Positions 1-11,013 of a stretch of DNA of 64,000 nt are shown piece by piece (position 1 is the first letter of the stretch; every line of letters begins with the position of its first letter). The stretch lies in contig OY744468.1 in assembly GCA_963556145.1 (NCBI GenBank), positions 6,572,001 to 6,636,000 on the forward strand. The letters run 5' to 3'. A program made the translations under genes and the position numbers. Under the pieces are notes generated by a model. The model ran no database searches. It was not told the DNA's origin and was given only the letters and a program-made list of their open reading frames with translations. The DNA comes from Hygrocybe punicea (lineage: Eukaryota; Basidiomycota; Agaricomycetes; Agaricales; Hygrophoraceae).

Positions 1-860
1 AGCTGAGAAGGCAAAACTCACTTCATGTACACTGACCTCATCACCCTACTGGCCCTCCCCACCCTTGCCGTCGATAGCGGGGGCCATTTGGCCACCGTTG
101 TCATTGTTGTCATCTGGTTGGTCATGGTCGAGGTGGTGTGGTGGTTGCATTTGCCCACAGGTTAGCTGGGGGGGAGCGAGGCTGTGGGGATGTTGCTGGC
201 TCTCACACCCTCATCATTCTGTCTCCTCACCTATCCTCCTCATCCTGGCATTTTCTTTATCACTGCACTGCAAATCGCTGCCATTGTCATGCTCGTCATT
301 GTCAGTGCCAGGCCACACATACCATCGTCATCGTCAAACATGTGGGCCAAGGTGAGCCTGCATGTGGTTTTTCTGTGGGAAGAAAGTGTCAGCAAGGTGG
401 AAAATGACTGAGTACATACCTTGTACTTATAGTTATTGAGACATGGCATCTTTGTTTACGATCACATGATGTTAGTTGTAAATACTTCAATAGTAAAAAA
501 GGACTTACATACCCCGAAATACAGCCAATGGTTTGCAGTTTGAACTGCATGTCAGTGCCAGAACTGCAAACTGAACCGGTGGTTCAGTTCAGCCAAAGGG
601 CTGAACCAGAACTGAACTTCTGGTTCAGTTCACAGTTCAAACCGGGTTCAGCATCACTACTCAGGAACAGAAAAACAACCTTATTGTGGCTCTCATCAAG
701 CATCAAGAGCAAAAGAGAGCCAGCTCTTGTCTGTCTAACCAGGCTGCAGTACAAGATGCTTGTGTGACTATTGAGTGTATTGAAACCAAGGTCTGCACAC
801 ACTCTTACTCTCACAGGTCAGCACTAGACCATAGCTACCAAATATCAGTCAGTGAGAAAG
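1..860. other. No gene recognised
   Basis: Several short open frames overlap here in all phases, but none resembles a known family or shows a credible exon-intron layout. The first 300 bases are rich in TGG/GTT words. The only structured part is the GAACTG-rich block listed separately. Confidence 0.5.
531..655. repeat. GAACTG/CAGTTC inverted-motif block
   Basis: The words GAACTGAAC, GGTTCAGTTC and GAACCAG recur in both orientations about eight times in 125 bases, so the block can fold on itself in several ways. A related block of GAACTGGAACC words lies at about 45818-45908. It may be the remains of a foldback element. No target-site duplication was found. Confidence 0.45.
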
Positions 861-928
861 CTGGTTGTGCCCCAAAAAATCAGGGCCAGGATCAGCTTTT
901 TCCAACCAGCTGAGTTTAGGCAACACTA
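861..928 (+). repeat. Diverged end of the hAT-type MITE
   Basis: This stretch resembles the right-hand end of the complete MITE at 4224-4424. It shares the words CTGGTTGTGC, GGATCAGCTTTT and the terminal AGGCAACACTA with several substitutions between them. The left half is missing and no 8-bp duplication remains, so this is an old solo end of the same family. Confidence 0.55.
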
Positions 929-1977
929 CTAGTAACCCTCTCCCTAGCTGGCTTTCTTACAGGAGCACACCACCATCCTTGCCTTCCTATTCATCACCTG
1001 TGTACACATTGATCACTATGTGCAGCCCAGCCTTACAAGTTCTGAAGACTCATTGGACAAGTACTTGAGGTTGATCATTGGGTGTCATCCGACAGTTTGA
1101 GCAGTGGGCCTGCAACCCTAGTGGTAAGCCAGACCAACTTCTAGCCATGAGACCAGCTCATGACAGCCTTCTGTAGGTGGAAATGAGTGTGAGACTTTGG
1201 CCTCAGTCCATGCGGAATGCACCAAACTTATTGCATCTGGGCTTCATAAGTAGCTTTCTTTTCTCTATCATCAAACACTCAATTGGTTCTCACAGATTTT
1301 GCTGCCAAGACAACAACTATGACACTGTCATTGTGCTCACTCCTAAGGTGTTTCCTGGCCATCCAATCTCAAGTTTGCCACTCCTTCAGTGAAATATGGC
1401 TGACATTGAAAAATTATTATAACTATAGTCCAGCCAAAAGTTTAATTATAGATGTTCTGTACACATTAGCAGAAAAGTGAATTGGCAGTTTCCTAGAGGA
1501 TGAATATGGGTATAGCAGATAATATTTTCAGAACCAAAGTTGTCTGTGTTGGCCATAGGGTTGGTCACAGAGAGAAAGTACTCTATTTTTTTGAAAAAAG
1601 ATTACAGCAGCTAATTGAATTTTCTGAAGAGACAGTCCCCTAGAGATTCTCTGTGGGATCTCAAATTCCAAATATTAGAGCAATTGAACAGGTTTTGAGT
1701 AAGATATAGTGGTTTTTAGAAATTTTGAAAAAAAGAAAAAGCATTTATGCCCTAAGTTCTGCAAATAGCTGTAATATACACAATTTTGTAGAGTGCATCA
1801 AAGGCTCACCATGATAGGATGGTGAGATTGTTATGGTTGTGGTCAAAAAATCAAACAATGTGTTTTTTGGTATCACCTCAGAGTTCATTTTACTTGCCTT
1901 GTGTTTGCCTCCTGGTTTCTTGTGACTCATTCCAAGCCTCATGGCTTACCCTATTTGGAAATTGGAAATTTGCAGCC
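929..1977. other. No gene recognised
   Basis: AT-rich sequence with short frames only. I see no splice-consistent coding, tandem array or foldback. Confidence 0.45.
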
Positions 1978-2126
1978 TCAACATAGACAATCCACTAAGT
2001 TTAAACAGGTAGAAATATAGTCATGACTTAGCCATTCAAACTTGAAAGTTCACAAAGTTCAAGTGATCAATTATAAGTCATGACTTTAACTATCCAAACA
2101 CAGCAGATTATCTATGTTCAGACTAC
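1978..2126. repeat. Imperfect inverted repeat, possible small MITE
   Basis: The left end (AACATAGACAATCC) pairs imperfectly with the right end (ending GATTATCTATGTT). The inner word GTCATGACTTA also appears on both sides in opposite orientation. The arms are too diverged to assign a superfamily and no clear target duplication is visible. Confidence 0.35.
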
Positions 2127-3343
2127 TGAGCATTTGTATGAATGTAATGAAATAATGAAATTCATGGCTATCTGACTGATCTCCTGAGCTTTAGATATGA
2201 TGTAGCCCTTGTTAGTCTATTGATATTATGGAGGATTGACTAAGTTCAGGTCTGACATTTAGCTATGGTCTGTGATTATCAAATGATTGACTGCTATTAT
2301 TTTTCACTCAAATGTAGACATGATAATATTATTGTAAGTACAAATGTACTGCAATAAATAATAAATAATGAATTAATTAATAGATGTTAAGTTACAAATT
2401 TACAGTTATAGCTGACTTAGATTCATCTTGCTAATGCTGAACTTTGGTATCGATGTTCAAGATGACAGGTGATGGGAAATGGCCAGGCTGGTGGTGCTCC
2501 CACCACCTGGCCTGCAGGTGCATCTTCTCAACAACGTTCATTCCCGAAGGTGATGAGAACAAGAATCAGACTTGCCCATGCATTCTCAATGCCAGTGAGA
2601 ACAGGCCCAGGAATGAGGCAGAGATCGAGTCTTGCCCTTTCATTCCCAAACACCCCCTCATCCTTGACCACTGGATGCCAAGTCGGACACCCATCCCCAT
2701 CCTTGGAATGAGATTAGCATTGCCATGCCATGACCCCTGCCCATGATGATATGCACTCAGCCATCCTGAGCTCCGATTTTATATATTTTGTGATTCCTTG
2801 TGATTTGATGCGACTTACCATTCTTCAACCTTCTGATCACATTGCGACTATTGCGATCTTCTGCAACTTTGGAGATATTTAGTTATTGCACTTCAAAGTA
2901 TTTCCTTTGTTCTCTTTGTTCTCTAACCTATCCTTTCTTCTATATGCCCCTTTTCTCACATATCTCCTTTTAGTATTATCCTTTCATCTCTCCTCCTTTG
3001 TTCTTGCAGCATATATACCTGCCTGTATGAGCCACTAGACAGAGAACCCCCAGAAAATCAAGACAGACTGTCATCCCCCCTTCGTCTCAGAGCTTCCCCT
3101 TCATCCTAGTTCCATTCTCTTCATATTCTATCATGTTCTCTCACTGTCCGACCCTTCAATCTCACTGCGACTTTTGATTTTAGCACAACTCTTTGATTTT
3201 GATCGCAGCACTTCTATTGAGTTTCTCATACACTTCTATTCCTTCTCTTTCCTTTCCTATACTAGTGTAGGCTTTCCAAAGCTTCCTTGCACCTTTTCAC
3301 CTTAGTAGTTGTAGGATTCCCTTCTTATAGCTACATATAGCAT
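2127..3343. other. No gene; one GC-rich hairpin
   Basis: No coding sequence was recognised. At about 2480-2513 a GGCCAGG-GGTGG arm pairs with CCACCACCTGGCC across a four-base loop. From 2830 onwards the sequence is pyrimidine-rich, like a promoter or UTR stretch, but no gene follows that I can support. Confidence 0.4.
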
Positions 3344-3424
3344 TGATACACAGAGAGAGTCTCTAAGTGTGGGGTGCGAGTGCTGATCCGAGGGAGGCTC
3401 CGAGCTCAACTGTGATGGGGGAAA
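3344..3424 (+). repeat. 81-bp dispersed direct repeat, copy 1
   Basis: The segment begins TGATACACAGAG and ends GATGGGGGAAA. It recurs at 6900-6980 in the same orientation with a single difference. Similarity stops sharply at both ends of both copies, as for a defined mobile or terminal-repeat unit. I could not assign it to a family. Confidence 0.6.
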
Positions 3425-3702
3425 AGGGGGAATCCAATCCTTTTTGTTTGTACTTGTTGTGCTACAATAAGTACATAACAAAAACTAACTAATAAAAATA
3501 AGTAAAATGTGTGGATCAGACCTCAGACACGCAGCATGCATATCATCCTCCCAGTCACTGAAAATCTGACTGTGCCAGTCAGGAGAAGGGGGGGGGAGTG
3601 AATGAAGAAAAAGAAAAAGTGAAAGTGAAATCAAAAGAAATGATCAAAAGAAATGAGAAAATCAACCAGAAAATCAAAAGAAAACCTAAAGGAAGGAGAA
3701 CT

Positions 3703-5783
3703 CTACTCTAAACCAGCAACATGATTGTCCAAACCTGAAATCCAATTTTCCAAATAACCAAACTGTTTCTCTAAACTCCTCTCTCGCTTTTCCAACAAAA
3801 AATGACTTGCTTGAAAGTTGATAAAATTGATTTGAACTTTTTGAAGTTCTGAGTATTCTTGAGAGAACCGAGGTGGCTGTGGTGGACATGAGAGTGTGGA
3901 CTGAATCTTGTACATAGATGTTGAAAGGGGAGGGGGCATAGCTTTAGATGAGGATGGTGGTGACAATGGGAAGGGTGGTGCTTGAGGAGTTGTCTTGATT
4001 TGAATGGGGATATGGGAGGGAGTCGAGGTTGACAGTGAGGGTGATGGTGGTGGGGTCCTTTGGGCTAACGGGGGCATGAGGTGGTGATGAGGCTGTTCAT
4101 AGCTGGCTGTGGGGTTTGGCTGGGGTGACTGAGGAATGCTGCAGAGGCTTGTTTGCATTGTTGGGGACCTGTGGTGGCTGTGGGGAATTGGAATGAGGCT
4201 TTTGGGGGGCTCGGGGACTGTATTAGTGTTGCCTCAAACCGGTCGACCAGGAAAAGCTGATCCTGGTCCTGAACTTTTGATGCACAACCAGGGGTTTCCT
4301 AGGCTCCTATTTTGTAGCTGTGAACCAGGGCTACAAAATAAGAGCCTAGGAAACCCCTGGTTGTGCATCAAAAGTTCAGGACCGGGATCAGCTTTTCCTG
4401 GTCGACCGGTTTGAGGCAACACTAGACTGTATGTGGGGCAATATTTACTATGGGGGATGACAGCAAGGGCTTCGATGAAGACGATGGGCGATACATGGGT
4501 GAAACGGAGGTGGAAACACTGGAATCTGTAAAAAAAGGCATCTGTTTGGCGCTGGTGCAGATTTCTGGGGATGGCATGGGTTCGGCTGGAGAGGGCATGT
4601 GAGGGCTGGCCTCTGGGAATGGTGGTGAGGGCGTACATGAAGACGGGGGGCCAAATGAGGGGGTTAATGGGGGCAATGTGTTGATATGCGTGTTTTTGAT
4701 GCATTGGGGCACATGGACACATTTTCCTGAGGCTGTGGGGGGCGCAGACGGTAGGGGGGCATGACAGTTCGCCTCTAGGGATGACAGCGTGTGCGTAGGC
4801 GCAAATGGGGGGTGCTTCAGGTGCAAAATGAGGGGAGACACATCAGAACACATTGAAGATGGCGGTTGGTGGTCACGGACACATTTTCCTGGAGATTGTG
4901 CACATTCAGATGATGGGTGCACGTCATGGCTTGCATCCAGGGACGACGGCAACTGCGTGGGCACAAACAGGGGGTCATTTTGGTCTGAAATGGGGTGAGA
5001 TGTATCAAGATGCCTTGAAAGCAGCATTTTTGGGGACTGTGTGGGCCTGAATGGTGGGGACGTGTGACAGTTCACATCTGGAGACAACGGCGAGTGAGTA
5101 CGTGATTACAGGAAATGAGGGGGGACATGTCAGGATGTGTTGAAGATGGCATTGGGCGGTTGCGGACACATTTTCCTGGGGATGGTGCATGTTCAGACAA
5201 TGGGTAGAGGACCAGACTTGCCTCTGGGGATGACTGCAAGTCCATAGATGCGAATGGTAGGTGATTTGGGTGCGAAACAGGGGGAAACGCGATGGGATTG
5301 GTCGAGAATGGGGTTTGTTGAGCGTTGACATGGTTTTCCAGGAACCGCGTGGGATCAAGTGATGGGGAGGGGCCTGGGATTGTATCCGGGGACGACGGCG
5401 AGGCTGTAGACACAAATGGGTGGCCAAATGGGGGTAAGAGTGCTGGGATGCGTCGAAAATGGCATATGACACATTGGGACGTGTTTTCCTGCTCAGCAAC
5501 CACAGAAATGACGAGGACAAGCATACCTGGGGGTGCACATGCAACACCCATTGCATGGCACACATTTTCCATCTGTTTTGTTGTTTATTTCATCTCCATT
5601 TTGTGTCTTACACGTAAACAGCGGTCCTTGTTGGACATGGTCGTTGGGGCCATTTTGGGGCTTTCCAGGCGTGGATTTTCGACTGGATTTGGTGGGGCAT
5701 GGGTTTCCAAGTGCGTTGGGGTTGTAAAACAAGTGTGGAGGATGGATCAGTGAAATAAAATGGTAGAACGGTGGGGTGGGCAT
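3703..5783 (-). pseudogene. Ser/Pro-rich repetitive protein relic, split by a MITE
   Basis: On the minus strand a long Ser/Pro/His-rich frame runs from about 5087 down to a stop at 3703. It is interrupted only by the hAT-type MITE at 4224-4424. Removing the MITE and one copy of its 8-bp duplication joins the two halves in frame, giving about 390 codons. The sequence is built of degenerate repeats of roughly 150-160 bp, each marked by the word ACATTTTCCTG on the plus strand. It ends in a charged, coiled-coil-like tail with the word LEKRERSLEKQ. Upstream of 5087 the same repeat type continues to about 5783 but is broken by frameshifts and stops. I do not recognise the family and the true start is unknown. 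It is a relic unless the MITE is spliced or excised. Confidence 0.45.
4224..4424. mobile_element. hAT-type MITE with ~94-bp terminal inverted repeats
   Basis: This 201-bp element is almost a perfect foldback. It starts TAGTGTTGCCTC and ends GAGGCAACACTA, and its two arms of about 94 bp differ at only two positions around a loop of about 13 bases. It is flanked by the exact 8-bp direct duplication GACTGTAT (4216-4223 and 4425-4432). An 8-bp duplication with TAG-type ends is characteristic of the hAT superfamily. It encodes nothing and must be moved by a transposase made elsewhere. Near-identical arms and an intact duplication indicate a recent insertion. It sits inside the Ser/Pro-rich reading frame. 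Confidence 0.88.
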
Positions 5784-6899
5784 ATGGCATGTGCGACATT
5801 GGTGTGACGGTGTAGATGCGGGTTCGGGGTGGCTTCAGAACAATAAAGAAGATCCTAACCAAGGGGTGTCAGCGTAGAAGTGACAGTGGATAAGTCAGTG
5901 TCAGGAATAATAGTAATGGAAGTGGAAATGGAAGTAAAAATGTAAGCCGCTATGTAAAACTAGACAAATAATGATGAATCTGGCAATGAACAGAGTGAAA
6001 ACGGATAAATAACAAAGATGTCGGGTACAGCGGGTCGGGTTGGGTTAGGTCGGAAACGATGAATGAGTAATGAAACAATCAATAAAGACGATGAAGTGAA
6101 CTATAAAAAGCTAAGGATCTATGTGGACAAGCATTTGAAGGGATTCTGACTGTAGGAAAACGGGGACTAATGGTATCTCTATTTGTATGGTCATTGGGGA
6201 CTGTTTTTATAGTACATGTGTGTGTAGTCTACTTTCGGTCATGTCTACTTCAGCTGATGGAAACTACAAAGAAAAGCTGGAATGGGGATGTGGAAAGGGG
6301 GGTTGCAATGCGACATAGACAGGAAAATGGAAGGGTAAACGAATATCCAGGGAAAAGATCTAAAATGTCCTACATATCTCTGAAAGGATGAGGGGATGCA
6401 TAAATATGGCAAGTCCGAAGTCGGGGATCAAGTCCAATGAGATCCGTCTCCTATAATTAGAACTCTGGGGCTTCTGAGGCTGCCAGATTTGGTCTGAAAG
6501 CGGCTGTGACAAAGCGGCATACGTCGGGTCACGTTGGTCACATCGGGTCACATCACGTCGGGTTATGTCGGGTTGGAATGGGAGTTGATTGGAGGCATCG
6601 GGTTCATCCAGATTCATGATATATCAATGATATGGACTCAGAGGGACGTTGAGTCTCTACAATGGTGTGACAAAGTAACAAAGGTGTCGAGTTTTGCAGC
6701 CCTGGAGGTGCAACTGGTACTAGGCAATAAAACTGAGGGGTGGAAGACATCAGGAAGGACCTAGGCAATAGCTGGGAAGTGGAATCTAGCTGAGAATGCT
6801 GCTGAAAGCTGGTGCAAGAGGCTGAGCCACTGAAGAAATGTGGTAAATGAGCTAGAAATGAGCTGAAACCTTTTGAATCCCTTGCAGTGGGCTCCAAAA
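5784..6899. other. No gene recognised
   Basis: No coding sequence is supported. Short GGTCGGGT / GGGTCACATCG words cluster at 6025-6050 and 6515-6575, resembling degenerate simple repeats. Nothing else is structured. Confidence 0.4.
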
Positions 6900-6980
6900 T
6901 GATACACAGAGAGAGTCTCTAAGTGTGGGGTGCGAGTGCTGATCCGAGGGAGGCTCCAAGCTCAACTGTGATGGGGGAAA
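6900..6980 (+). repeat. 81-bp dispersed direct repeat, copy 2
   Basis: Second copy of the unit at 3344-3424, in the same orientation, with one substitution near its end (CCAAGCTC instead of CCGAGCTC). The two copies are 3.56 kb apart. I found no target duplication that would make them the LTRs of one element. Confidence 0.6.
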
Positions 6981-7431
6981 CATTGCACACCTTTGCTTTC
7001 CATCAATTTGATGATATGTAGTCTGTTCCCACATAAAATTCAAATTCAATGTTTACCTATTATTCTGTTTCCTACACTATGTCCAAATTTAGTTTTTCGA
7101 ATCATATTTTGAACCTATCGAAAAGGCATTTTTTGCCCCTTGTGTCCGAAACTTTATACTGGGTGGTTCGGAACTATCCGTAAGTTACTCTTACTAGATT
7201 CTCTCCTGTTCTGTGGATTTCCCTCATCGCGAAGTGTGACCAGAAGACGATGGAACACTATTATATAATGGGCTAAGCACTTCGCCATCCGAATCCTCTC
7301 CAACATATTCGCCTCCCTTCCTCTCACTCAAGAGCATCATTAATCCATCATAACCACCACCCTCGTCAACCATCGAAGCCCATCATGCCCAGTAGCACGA
7401 ATGGTCCAGCATCCGACGAACCCTTCAGACC
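6981..7431. other. No gene; possible promoter remnant
   Basis: A TATATAA word at about 7261 is followed by a pyrimidine-rich leader and an ATG at 7384, as in a fungal promoter. The frame that follows closes after 16 codons, so I do not call a gene start. Confidence 0.3.
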
Positions 7432-8031
7432 TTGAACCAAATAGGACTGAGTAGGGAGGACGTCGCAAGGTTAGTTTGTTGGGGATTTGCCGAGAGGCAG
7501 CGGTTGGCAATTGCAAGAGATCCTTCTGTGTCGATTCTCGGTGCGTTTCGCATTTCAGTTCCTGAGAACGTTTCAGGTGCTCATTGCAGTGGACAGACGA
7601 AGCGACATGTGCACTGTACTGTACATCCCGGATACTTGCCCTTGAAGCCCTCAAACGATAGCGGAAGGACAAAACAACTATCGTGATAATGCATGACCTG
7701 CCCCGGATCTCATGTCGCGAATCTGTGTACGTGCTCAAGGACGGTAGGGTTGTCAAGAATGGGCATCGAACCAATCTCGAACTGAACCAATGCGTGTCCC
7801 GTGATATGATGGACAGTCAAGGAGGTTGAGTTTGGTATGTGCCCGAGAAGAATCTGGAAGTAGAGTTTGCAAAGAGTGCGAAAGAAGCCAAGGGGGAGAT
7901 GAAAGAGCAAGCGGGAAGAGGAAGCTAGGATGAGGGAGACAATCGGGAATTGGATGTTTGAAGCCTTCGCAGTGTTGTTCAGCACAACGCCTGCTGAGCA
8001 GAGTATGTTCACGGTCCCTGCTTTACTTTAG
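7432..8031 (+). pseudogene. Relic of a STE6-like ABC transporter 3' end
   Basis: Pieces in different frames match the end of a full ABC exporter. There is a degenerate signature with the word ERQRLAIAR near 7485. A frame with LALEALKR then TTIVIMHDL follows at 7641-7700. Next comes VYVLKDGRVVKNG up to MMDSQGG, ending about 7831. Finally a tail with TIGNWMFEAF closes at 8031. The order signature, switch-His region (MHDL) and C-terminal tail is that of an ATP-binding cassette. The GNWMF tail recalls agaricomycete a-factor-type pheromone exporters (STE6). The signature and the two later blocks are out of phase, and a TAG at 7659-7661 interrupts the cassette where family members have Trp. Membrane segments and the Walker A are absent, so this is a dead 3' fragment. 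The STE6 assignment is my inference; ABC transporter is firmer. Confidence 0.6.
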
Positions 8032-8790
8032 GTGCGGAAGCCAAGGGCGACGGCGGTGGTGGATCCACGACGAAGTAGATGATTCTGTCGACTCAGTAAG
8101 CCACTGGGCCTGATGCTGGACAGGAGGATGCCGTCTGCAGTTTACGCCAACGAGTACGTGTGCCACTGAAAACATTCCTCCTCGTCGTTGCTGGATATTC
8201 AAATTGGTCTGTTCGCACATTGCTATACTGGTCACTAGCGGTTGGGGTCCGGTGGTGGGCGGCTGCTGGAGTGATTAAATTCAGCACCGAGCCTATTTAG
8301 AGGCGTGTATCAATGGACTTTTCTCGGTGAGACCGCAGCCACATCCGAATCGTTCACCACACGGAGATGCCGTAAAGAACCGTAACCTCGCAGTAACCTC
8401 GCAGATCGCAGGTGGACGATTGTCTTATTCACCCTCACTGCGTTTGCGATCACAACTTCATCCAATTCGATCCACTGCTCGGACCGGGGCTGGCTCATCA
8501 CTTTCTGCTTGTCCCACCGCTGGCACGTTCGATATTTCGTGCGCACCGTGATGGCCATAATGACGGCGTTTCCGAATCCTAACATGATCTAGGAGCTGTA
8601 AGTTCGGCACTTTTCCAAGTTCTCGGCGGCAATCATATAGTAGTGGGTCCCTGTTTGTTCCGTACACCACGTCACCTCTTGGTCGTCTTCATGGAGAGGT
8701 AAGCTCCCCCTAGTTTAGGCTTGAACCTCAGCTTTACACTAGTGGATATCCTTTAGGTTTTAAAGTCCTAAAGTTCAGGCATTCAACGCT
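8032..8790. other. No gene recognised
   Basis: Open frames on both strands overlap but none matches a family I know. Base composition is like the flanking pseudogenes, so this may be further decayed coding sequence. Confidence 0.35.
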
Positions 8791-10106
8791 ATGACGGACA
8801 CGCTCAGTAAATGACCGTTCTTATCTCTGTCCGACCGAATCCACCAGGAAATATGGGCCAACATATTTCTCGAATGCATTCCGTCTCCACGGTCCACACG
8901 ATCGGGCCCTTCGTGTGCACCGATGCTTCTTTGCCAAGTAAATCGAGCTTGGAGATCAATCGTGTTGTCACTGTCTGAGTTGTGGTCCTCAATATCCGTG
9001 GAAGTTTTAGAAGACACTGATATTGAGGCGATGGTGGAAGGAATCCGAACTTGGCTTGGGAGATCGAGTATCCAACCACTCGCAATCTCCCTCCGTTTAG
9101 GGAGGGAGGTACGTGAGAGCGGCTTGGATGTGGACCTGGATCCAATATTGGATCTGTTCATCTCGTTTATAGAACGTTGGGAAGAAGTTCAATGGGAATT
9201 ACAGGGGTCATTTGCTGGTTTTGTTTCAAGCATCCATCTCCTACACGCACCCTTGCTAAAGCACTTCGAGGTGGACTTCAACGACAAAACCCCCGAAATC
9301 ATGGAACCAATCTTTTCCATGCTTTCTCATTCTCCTCATCTCACCGACTTCACGTGGTATATCATGAACCGGTATCCCCAATTTCACATAGCCCAATATA
9401 CGATTCCGTGGTCCCAATTGACTCGATTTAAAACGGATTGCTCGCTCGGTGCGAAAGAATGTTTAGAGGTATTCCATCTATGCCCCAACTTGATTGACTG
9501 TACTTTTGAATGCATATATAACGGGCGGTCACGTACCAGTCTCCATAATAGGTCAACTATTCACGATCGTCTCCGTACCTTGACCATTGGAGGACCACAC
9601 AGAAACATGGGCAGTTCTTCGATCATATCACCTTGCCTAATCTCAGTGCCTTTGCGCTGGAACCAGGCTTTAACTACTTCCCTGATTGGCCGCAGGATTC
9701 GTTTGCATCTTTTCTTTCACGATCAGGCTGCTCCATCCAAACTTTCAAATTCCATTCTGCTGCTCTCTCCAGTGACCAATTCATGGAGTTGCTTTGTCTT
9801 CTTCCAACACTTCCGGAGTTTTACATCGAAGGAGACGAATCCCACGCAATCGGAGACGTATTACTTCGTACAACGAGACCGCGGGGGGATCATGCTTGTG
9901 TCCACAACTCCGGCTCATTATCATCGCAGGTTTCATTACTTCATCCAGAGGCATGCTTGCAAAAATGTTGAAGTCGCGCTGTGAATTTGTCCCGACGTCA
10001 GGTTGCGTGCTTAAAGAAAGCTACCGTGGTACTTTTCGGTGGTTGGGATGGTGTGTGGATTTATTCGGAGGAATTGGAGGCGTTACGGGATCAACTTCAT
10101 CAGTAA
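8791..10106 (+). pseudogene. F-box protein, agaricomycete expanded family (broken)
   Basis: The frame carries an F-box (words IHQEIWANIFLECIP, then LLCQVNRAWRSI and LWSSI) followed by leucine-rich-like segments, as in the large agaricomycete F-box family. Such proteins are substrate adaptors for SCF ubiquitin ligases. A start at 8791 would read seven codons and then TGA (8812-8814) immediately before the F-box. A one-base loss near 9593 moves the frame to the segment with LPNLSAFALEPG. A second shift lies near the G-run at 9882-9887. The family C-terminus (VLFGGWDGVWIY...) is recovered in a third frame and ends at 10104-10106. The protein would be about 430 residues if intact. With at least two frameshifts and a probable early stop it is a pseudogene. 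Intron content was not resolved. Confidence 0.8.
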
Positions 10107-11013
10107 ATCTGCAAAAGGTCTGGGGTCACTTAGGGGTCCGGGAAAGGTCTGGGTTAGACTGGAAGATTTATGTAACTATCCCGGACCATTCTCAGACCAC
10201 CCAAGTTTTAGAAGTATTATCAGTACATTTCAGGCTACTCCCAGACGAACAAGATGAATTTAGACAGTTGACAAATATAAGTGGGTTACAGACCACCCCC
10301 AGACGAACTAAAAAAATTATGATACATCCCAGGCAAGTGTTGATAGCCAAAGTCATTACAGACCACTCTCAGATATGTCCCAGACAAGTTTACTCCGAGT
10401 CTGCTTGCACTTCTCAAACATCTTATCGCCCAGCCCAGTTCCCAAACGTCCAAGCTAATCGGCAGCCCTGGGTTGTGATAGATAGCTCTGAATCATGTTG
10501 CCTGTGCCCACGGCTGTATAGATGCATCATTTGTGATGGTGCCGGCACGCGGAAAAAGAAACTTGCCAGTGATGCATCACTCTCCAAACACTTATGCCAA
10601 CACCCGTCCTCCTTGTCCGATTGCCCTGCTAGTGAGGATGACCTGGACTCGGACATCCCAAATGAGCTGCAAGTGATACTCAGAGCAGGCTCGTCATACA
10701 CACCTGCGATAGATCTGCCCATGTACCACCCATACTCGCTTCACTTCCGGAGGGATAAGGAGGTTAGCACCGCTTGGGTCGCATCTAAGCTCTGCTGGTA
10801 CAAGCGGGGAATGCTTTCGTGCATAGGCGGTTTGACCATCTGCTTTCTTGAACATGGGGCTTGGTAATGGGGACTCGGATGTGGCAGCAGCATCAAAGAA
10901 GTCCCTGGAGTGTGAGGATGAACGAGAGCCAAAAGTAAGAGCTGACGGAGCACGAATGGGCCTGCCCCTACGGCGGAGGGTGGATGACACTGAAGATGCT
11001 TCAGTAGCCCCAA
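10107..11013. other. CAGACC/GGTCTGG-rich stretch and unassigned Cys/His frame
   Basis: From 10107 to about 10400 the words CAGACCAC, CCCAGAC and GGTCTGG recur many times in both orientations. A similar block lies at 19990-20215. From about 10490 to 10870 a plus-strand frame contains a CxxC followed by spaced His and Cys residues, perhaps a zinc-finger relic. I cannot assign it. Confidence 0.4.

Noticed and set aside
3344..6980. A single LTR retrotransposon with 81-bp LTRs
   Set aside because: There is no target duplication, no CA terminus at the first copy and no primer-binding or polypurine site next to the repeats.
9794..10867. 357-codon plus-strand frame
   Set aside because: It joins out-of-phase pieces of the F-box relic to the CAGACC-rich stretch. 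The family C-terminus is recovered in another frame and ends at 10106.
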